46,644 bases of DNA from contig JAFRMD010000123.1 of the NCBI GenBank assembly GCA_017430835.1, forward strand, positions 1-46,644, given 5' to 3'. The DNA is from Methanosphaera sp. Lineage in GTDB: Archaea; Methanobacteriota; Methanobacteria; Methanobacteriales; Methanobacteriaceae. Shown here in pieces: positions 1 through 9,000 of the stretch; the stretch's first letter is position 1; every line of letters starts with the position of its first letter. Under the pieces are notes generated by a model. The model worked only from the letters and a program-made list of their open reading frames with translations. It had not been told where the DNA came from and made no database searches. The translations under genes and the position numbers were made by a program.

Positions 1-1
1 A

Positions 2-3000
2 TATTATTATAGACCACTTGAAGGAGTAACACTAAAAAAGAATGAAACAAGAGAAGTAGGATTAGTATTAGAGATAGAAAGTACAAGTGCCGCAAAGACA
101 TATATAAATAAAATGACAACAAAGGGAGAGATATATGAAAAAGTAGTATATGTTTTAGATGGAGAAGTATACAAGGAAGAAGAAGTCTTAGAAGGAGAGA
201 AAATAGAAGAACCAATAATAGGAGAAGACTTTAGTGGATGGTATACAGATAAGAATAGAAGTAATAAATATAATTTTAATTTACCAGTAGAAAAAGATCT
301 TATTTTATATGGAGTAACTAATGTTAGAATGTGTGAAGTAAAATTTATTGACTTTGGCTCTTTATATAATAGACAAGAAATAGTTTGTGGAACAAAAGCT
401 ATTAAACCAACAGATCCAGAACATGAAGGATATGAATTTATTAAATGGACTGATGAAGATAATATTGAATTTGATCCAGATGTACCTATTGATAATGATG
501 TTATTTATAATAGTGATAATAAGTTAATTGAATATAATATTGTTTATGAAGGATTAACTGATGATGAAAAAAATATATTAAATAATCCAACAAAATATAC
601 TATAGAAAGTGAAACAATTAGTTTAAATGATCCACAAAATAGAGTTGATGCTGATGGAGATCCAAGTGAAGCTTTTGTTGGATGGATTCCAAAAAATGAA
701 ACTACTCCAACTACACCAATTACTATTCCAAAAGGTTCAACTGGTGATAGAAAATATACAGCATCTTGGGTAGATATTGCTCCTGATGAATATACTATTA
801 CATATGATTTAGATGGAGGACATCTTGAAGAAGGTAAATCTAATCCTTCATCATATAACAAAAAAACTGAAACATTTACATTAAATAATCCTGTTAAAGA
901 TTATTATGAATTTACTGGATGGGTTGGTACTGATTTGAATGAACCTACAATGACTGTAACAATTAATAAAGGTTCAATTGGAAATCGTCATTATGAAGCT
1001 ACATATAGACCAACAATATATCATATTACATATGATTTAAGAGATGGACATCTTGAAGAAGGTAAATCTAATCCGACTGAATATACAGTAGAGACGCCTG
1101 ATATAACATTAAATAATCCAAGTAAAGAAGGACATGATTTTGTTGGTTGGAATGGAAGCAATGGGGATAATCCAGAAACAACTGTAGTTATTCCACAAGG
1201 TTCTCATGGAGATAAATCATACGTTGCTAATTACGAAATTCAAAAGTTTACTGTAACATATATGGATGGTAATCAATTATTTGGTACAGAAACTAATATT
1301 CCTTATGGATCTTATGCACAAGGAACAGCTAATACTCCAACAAAAGCACATAATGTATTTATTGCTTGGACTTTAGATGGCAATGTATTTGATTTTGAAC
1401 ATACACCAGTAACTCATGACATTACTTTATATAGTTCATTTAAAGAAGTAATTGCTCCTAATGTAACACATACTCCAACTGAATGGACTAATCAATATGT
1501 AACAGTAACTATTGGTTTAGAAGGAGAACAATATAATAATTATTCTTACTATTATTCAGTAGATGGTGGTGCTATTCAAGAGTACAAAGGACCATTTACT
1601 TTAGATTATAACTGTGATGTTAGTGCTCACTCAATGGATTCAGGAGTATCTTCTGTTGAAGTATTACACCCTATTACTAATATAGATAAAGATCCTCCAA
1701 TAATTGATAGTTTAGAATTAGATTATGCATTAACAACAAGTGCAAAAATAAGTTTTTCATCACACGATGTTTTATCTGGATTAAAAGAAATTAAAATTTA
1801 TAAAGATAATGTATATCAAGAATCTATTAACTATAATCCAGATACAACTTCTCTTCAAACTGAAGAATATACATTTAACGGTTTAGAAGATGGAAGAACA
1901 TATACTGTTAAATTAGTTGCTTATGATTACGCTGGCAATATAAGCGAAGAAAGAACACTAGATATAACTACTGAACAAGAAGAAGCAATTGTATGTAGAT
2001 TAATTGGTTATGATAATGTTGATTATGATTGTGAAGAAAATCCATCTTTGTGTAAAACATTCCCAACATTAAAGTCAGCTTTAGAATATACTGGTGATCA
2101 ACAAGAAAGCGATACTAGAAACTGTTTAACAAATAAATGTTATATTCAAATGTTAGAAAGTGTAGTTGAATCTAATAATATTGCTGGTGGTCAAACAACA
2201 AAACTAGATTTAAATGGTAAAACAATTAATGGAATAGGTGAATATACATTTAACATTGCATTTACTGGAGATTTAACTGTAGTTGACCATGCTACTTTTG
2301 ATGAACAAGATTATAATGAATCAAATCATAATTCTATTAAAAATGATATAAGCACAGCTATTCTTAATAATGGTGTATTTACTTTAGGTGAGGGTAGAGA
2401 TGGTAACGATGTATCAACATATGTACCTTTAATAAAAGGAAAATCTACTGGTGTTAATTCGGTAAATGGAACATTCAATTTCTATGATGGAAGAATAATT
2501 GCTACTACAGCTATTTCTGGTGAAGTAGATGATGCACCAGATATGTATTCAGCAAATGTTGAAATAAAAACACAAGATGAAGAAACAATTCAAGTTGCTA
2601 CATTAAAAAAAGTAAGTGATGTAGAAGCTAGAATAGGTACTAAATATTATACAAAAGTAGCGTTAGCTATGGATGATGCTAAAAATGGTGGTTGGTATGA
2701 TATATTAACTGATGATGAGTTTGTTAATAGCTTTGATACCACAGGTGATTACGGTTTTGTTAAGGAAGGTAATTACTTAGTAAGTGAAAATGATGAAAAA
2801 TCTACTACTGCACAATCATCATTTGTAATGGATTTAGAAAACTATGACTATGATCAAATTTTTACATATTCGGTAAATAAAACTAAAAATCCAAGCAGTT
2901 ATTCATCTGATTCTTATTCTGATATAGTTATATATGAAGGTACAGACTCCACAGGTACTAGAGTTTCTGGAAGTAGTTTTAATGAAGGTGAATCATCTAA

Positions 3001-6000
3001 ATCAATAAAATTAGCAAAAGGCAAAAAGTATTTTATTGAAATTAGACATACAATTTATTATGATAACCATCCAGAAGATTCAAAATTTTATATAACTAAT
3101 ATGACATTAAATGATTATATTGAAGCGCTACCTCCAGAATACTATAATTTAGAAACAACAACTGTTTCAAAAAATTATGGATTTGATTACGATACTACTA
3201 CTGGTATATTTAAATCTAATAACCAATATACTTCACAAACAACTGCTTTTGGTTATTATGAAATAGATTTGACAAACGAATCAAGTAATAAATTACTTAT
3301 AGTTAATGCAAGTTTAAGTACTTATGGTAGTCATATAGGATCAATACATGTAAAAACAAATAATAATTCAGAATCATATAATAACTATAATTCTTCATTA
3401 TTAACTTTATATGGTTATGGAAGTGATAAACCTACAATAACTGGACCTATGACAGCATCTACTACATTACAAGCAGGTCAAAAATATTATGTTCAATTTT
3501 ATTACTATAAACAATATGATACTAAAACTCAATCGGAATATGAAAACGCAGGAGTGTCTGATCAATTTATAATTAATTCTTTAGATATAGTAGATGTGGC
3601 TGATTGGTCAACAGATCTTCCATTTGCTAATATGATACAAACTCCAGGAGATAGAGGATTTACAGTTAATAGTTATACATATGCAAGCACAAGTGGTATT
3701 ACTCATTCATATGTACCAATAAGTCTTCCAGCTAATTCTCCAGATGAGTATGTAGAATTAGATTTCTATTCATATTATGATTTTAGAGTGTTCGTTACTG
3801 AATCTGCTGAATTACCTTCGAATTTAGATGGGTTTGAGTATCAAAATCCAACACCAAATGATAGTAATTCTTATTATGGACCTATTACTCTAAATTTAAA
3901 GAAGGGTGTTACAAACTATATTCATTTCTATATGCCAGCTTCTAATAATGGAACTGCAAATTTGAAAACATTAAAAATAAAACCAGGTAAAGCATATAGT
4001 ATAACAAATGACGTTAAAAAATCTTCAGGTGTATCAAATGGGTTTGATAGTTATAGAACTGGTGATTCAATCGCAGTATATAGTAAGAATGTTAGCTCTG
4101 CAGATTCTTATGTTGAAATAGATTTAAGAAATAATACTGTAGATGAAGTATTAAGTGTTGATCAAATATTACCATCAGATGGGACAGCATATATGTATGT
4201 TACTGATGGAAAGAATGCAATAGATGTAAATAGTATTTTACCTTCAACAAATCCTATAAATAAAGAATTATTATTGAAATATTCATACAGTAATAATGGT
4301 CATTACTATGGAACTTCAATGGATAATGCATATTATAATACAAGAACATATAATTTTGTTTTATCAAAAGGTAAGAAATATTACTTACACTTTGGCTTTA
4401 GTAGGTCATCTTCTTATTATAATTATTATGTTAATAAGATTATAACTAGACCAGTAGGAGGCTATAATACAAAAACTGGTAAACAAAGATTAATACCTCA
4501 ATCAGGAAGTAGTTCAGAATTACCATCTGATATGATTATTGATGAAAACAATTATAACAATTTGAGATATATTGGTTCATCTGCTAATAACTATGTTAGC
4601 TTTAACGGTGAAATATGGAGAATAATTGGTGTGTTCAATACTGAAGATGAAAATGGTGTTGTTAAACCAAGAATTAAGCTAGTTAGAAATGAATCACTTG
4701 GACAATTATCATGGGATGCTTTTGATACAGGCATGAATTCAACAGGATTAGATGGTTATAACGAATGGTCACAAGCTAAATTGATGAAATTAATGAATCC
4801 AGGTTATGATTCGGAAGATACAAATAACAGTTTATACTGGAATAGAGCTTCAGGAAATTGTTTATATTATGATTCTTCAACTTATTCAAAATCTAATAGT
4901 TGTGATTTTAGTTCAAATGGTTTAACTACAACATCACAATCTATGATTGATAAAGTAGTTTGGTATACATCACCAATTGTTCAATCAAATTCTGAAAATA
5001 TAACACCATATCAGTTATATGATGCTGAAAGAAATGGAACAACACTTGGCTATAATTTAACGACTGAACATCCTTCTTGGACTGGATATGTTGGTCTAGC
5101 ATATATGTCTGATTATATAATGGCTTCTGATGGTATAGGAACTTATACTAGAAATCAATGTATGACTACCCCAGGGACTTCATATACAACATGTGTAGGT
5201 AATAATAGTTGGATGAGAGGTGATAATAGCCCATATGCGACTATTAATCCATTAAAATTATCTGATACATATACAGGTGGACCAGTGTTTTATCAAGCAA
5301 TGGCAACACGTCCTTATACATCACCAACATATCAATCATATCAAGTAATGCCTTCAGTTTATTTGAGCTCAAAAATAGAAATAACAGGTGGAGAAGGAAC
5401 TGCTATTAACCCATATACTTTAAGTTTAGGTGATACTGATAATGAAAAAATGAATAATTATTATGGTTTAATACCTGAACCAGAAGATACTGGTGAAATA
5501 ATAGATTATGAAACTGATGATTATAATTACATAAACGGGGCTCCAGTATATGGATTTGAATTCCAAGGTTATTATGTAAGTACAAATGCTTACGCAGGTG
5601 CTTCTACAGCAGCAGCTTATATTGAAATAGATAGAAGAACAGAATTAGAAGATAAGATGATTAAATTTACATATGATAAATCATCTGCTCAATATTCAAA
5701 TGGTGTAATAATAATTGTACCTGATGAATATGATTCAAATATTGATGTTAATTCATATAACACATATGAAAAATATCAAAATTATTCGGTTTATGATGTT
5801 GAGACTACAACACTAATTAATTTCCCAGCAGGTCATAAATACTATGTTGTATTTGGATTTGTAAAGAATTATTCTGATACACCATCATCCTCTTATAGAG
5901 AAAATATGAGAGTTAAAGTTGATGGTCTAGAAATAACACCTAAAACAACAACAGTAACTAAATATAATGGCATAGAAATGAAGTATAATGAAGAAGTTGA

Positions 6001-9000
6001 TACAATCCAAATTCTAAAGAATATTAATATGCCATCTGGTTTAGTAGTAGAAGAAACAAAGGATGTTATACTAGATTTAAATGGATACAGTTTAACAACA
6101 TATTCAAGTGATCCAGTAATAACAAATAATGGTAAATTGACTATTATAGATAGTGGAGAAAATGGTACTATTATTAGTTCTCAAACTGATACGATAAAAA
6201 ATAATGCAACAGGTAAATTAGATTTTCAAGATGGAACTATATATGTTAATAATAATAAAGCTGGTGTATATAATCTTGGAGAAGTAACAATAGGTGAAGA
6301 AGGATCAATAATTATTGATCCAAATAATAATGGTATAGGAATAGATAATTACGCAACTGGTAATATAAAAGATGGTTTGGGTACAATTAGTAATGGTTAT
6401 GGTATAAAACTTGAAACAAATAACTCAGATACCGCTTTTGGTGGTTATACATTAAATAATTCGTATATCTCAATAGGAATAACAACCCCAGTTACAATTA
6501 GTGATTTAAAGGGAACTGCAAAAATTAATATAGGAAATGGTGAAGTAACAATTAATAATTCAGAATTTGAATCAGCATCAGCTGGTGGATATTCAGCAAC
6601 TGGAAATCATGCAATTAATGGTTCTACATTTGATACATTAACAATTTCAGATAGTATTAATATAATTGATTTCGTTGTAAATAATTCAAATGTTGGAACA
6701 GTAGTTAATAAAGGTAAGAATACAACAATTAATAATTCTGTAATTGATACAATAGAGAATGGATTAATTGATTCAGGAAGTAGTTATGGTATAGGAACTC
6801 TTGTTGTAAATGATTCTATTATTAATAATGATGTATCTAATAAATACATATTAACTATAAAGGGTGAATCAGAAGTTAATGGTGAAATATTAAATTATAG
6901 AAATCTTATTCTAGGAGATAATGATGGAACAATCAATTCAGTATATCCAAGAGTAGAAGGATTAGTACATGCGATTAATAATAATCAATACTATATTAAA
7001 ACTAATTTTAAATACTATGATGGTTCTCTAACTGGAGATATTGATACTGTTGTAGCGGGCTCTATTAATGAAATAGCACCTGAATCTACTGTTGTACGTA
7101 CTAAAAATGGAGATAGAGAAACATATACTCTTGAACATAAATATATATGCGCTATTGGAAGTAATAAATATTACTCTCTACAAGAAGCAGTAGATTCAAT
7201 AACAACTAGCGAAGAAGTAGAAATAGACATATTAGAAGATTTGATAGACGCAACTAAAACTACAATACCAGAAGGTAAAAATGTAAAAATAGACTTTGAT
7301 GGACATCAATTACATTTATATTCAAACAATTGGATAACAAATAATGGAACTGTAACTATTTATTCAAGCAAAACGGCTGAAGATAGTATATCGTATGCGA
7401 CTACATGGATAACAAATAATGGTACATTTATAAATGATAATATCAATTTAATAATTGATGATAGAAAGAATTCTAATAAATTTATAGTTAATAATGGTAC
7501 ATTTACTATGAATGATGGTTCTATAAAAATAATATATGACGCAACAGATAATAATAGTGGCCATTTGATTTTCGATAACAAAGGAACTGTAAACATTAAT
7601 GGTGGTACATTACAATCATTTAGAATTGCTGAAAATGGAGAAAATGCTACATTTAATATAAATGATGGTAATATTTATTCATATTATTTCAATAAGTCAG
7701 GAAGTTATTCAAATGTTGTATTATATGATTGCGTTATAACTAGTAGCGGTATAGTAAACATTAATGGTGGTACTTTTGATACACTTAATGCAAATGAAAG
7801 TAATAATAATTACTATTACACAATTAAGTCTACAGGAACAGTAAATGTAACAGGTGGTACATTTAATAAAAAATCATATTTATTAATAAATGAAGGAACT
7901 GCAATATTTAATGGTGTTACTAATGTTGGTTTTGCTACTATTAATAATAGACTAGATACATCAATATTAAAATTTAAGGATACTGAATTTGTAGCGGGCA
8001 CTATAACAATGAGTATTATTAATGATGGTCAAATTGAAATGGATGGTGTAACAAAACCAGATGGAACACAAAAACTATCTATAACTAGTGACTCACTTTC
8101 AATTGCAAATTCTAATATAAATAATATAACAACAAGTGCTAGTCTAGATACTACAATTACTGATTCAACATTTACTAAAGCAGCTATATCAACAAATGGA
8201 ACATCAACTATATCTGGTTCAACAATGACAGATAGCTCTATGAGTGCTAGTGGTAATACAACTATATTAAGCAGTACTATAAAGAGTAATGGTGAATATG
8301 CAATAAAGAATTATGATACATTAACATTAGGTTCAAAAGATGGAAATGTATCTGATACAATACCTAATATAGAAGGTGCGACTTATGGTATATATAATCA
8401 AAATAATACAACATTTAATTTCTATGATGGTGTAATAACAGGTCAAAAGAATAATTCAGTATATGGAACAATATCTGATATTGAAACAGGATATGATGTA
8501 ATATCATTTGATATTGATTCTACTAGAGAAAGTACAATTCTATCATCTAGTATTATTGTAGAGAATATAGATACTCATCAAACTTATTCATCTATTCAAA
8601 CAGCTATAGATGAGGCTGGCTCTGGTCAAACATTACAATTATTAAGAAATTATAACTATATTTCTGGTAATTCAACCATTACAATACCAGCTACAAAGAA
8701 TATTATCTTTGATTTAAATGGTCATAATATTGATAATAGAACAAGTAATGTATTTACTATTAGTAACTTAGGAACATTATCAATATTAGATGGTAGTGGA
8801 GTAACAAGCAATTATATCTTCAATTCTACAGATGAAAACTCAGTATTTGAAAACTCAGGTACATTAAGTCTAACAGTAGTTACAGTTAATGGAACATTAA
8901 CTAATACTTCAACGGGCGGATTAAATACAACTGGAGCTAATATTAAAAAATTAGAGAACCATGGACAAGCAATATTAGGACCAACGCTTGGACCATCTAC

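Noticed and set aside
113..113. ATG at 113 as the true start of the first giant
   Set aside because: The frame is open back to base 2, the upstream residues match the paralogue's TasA-like module, no ribosome binding site is seen, and the resulting protein would lack a signal sequence.
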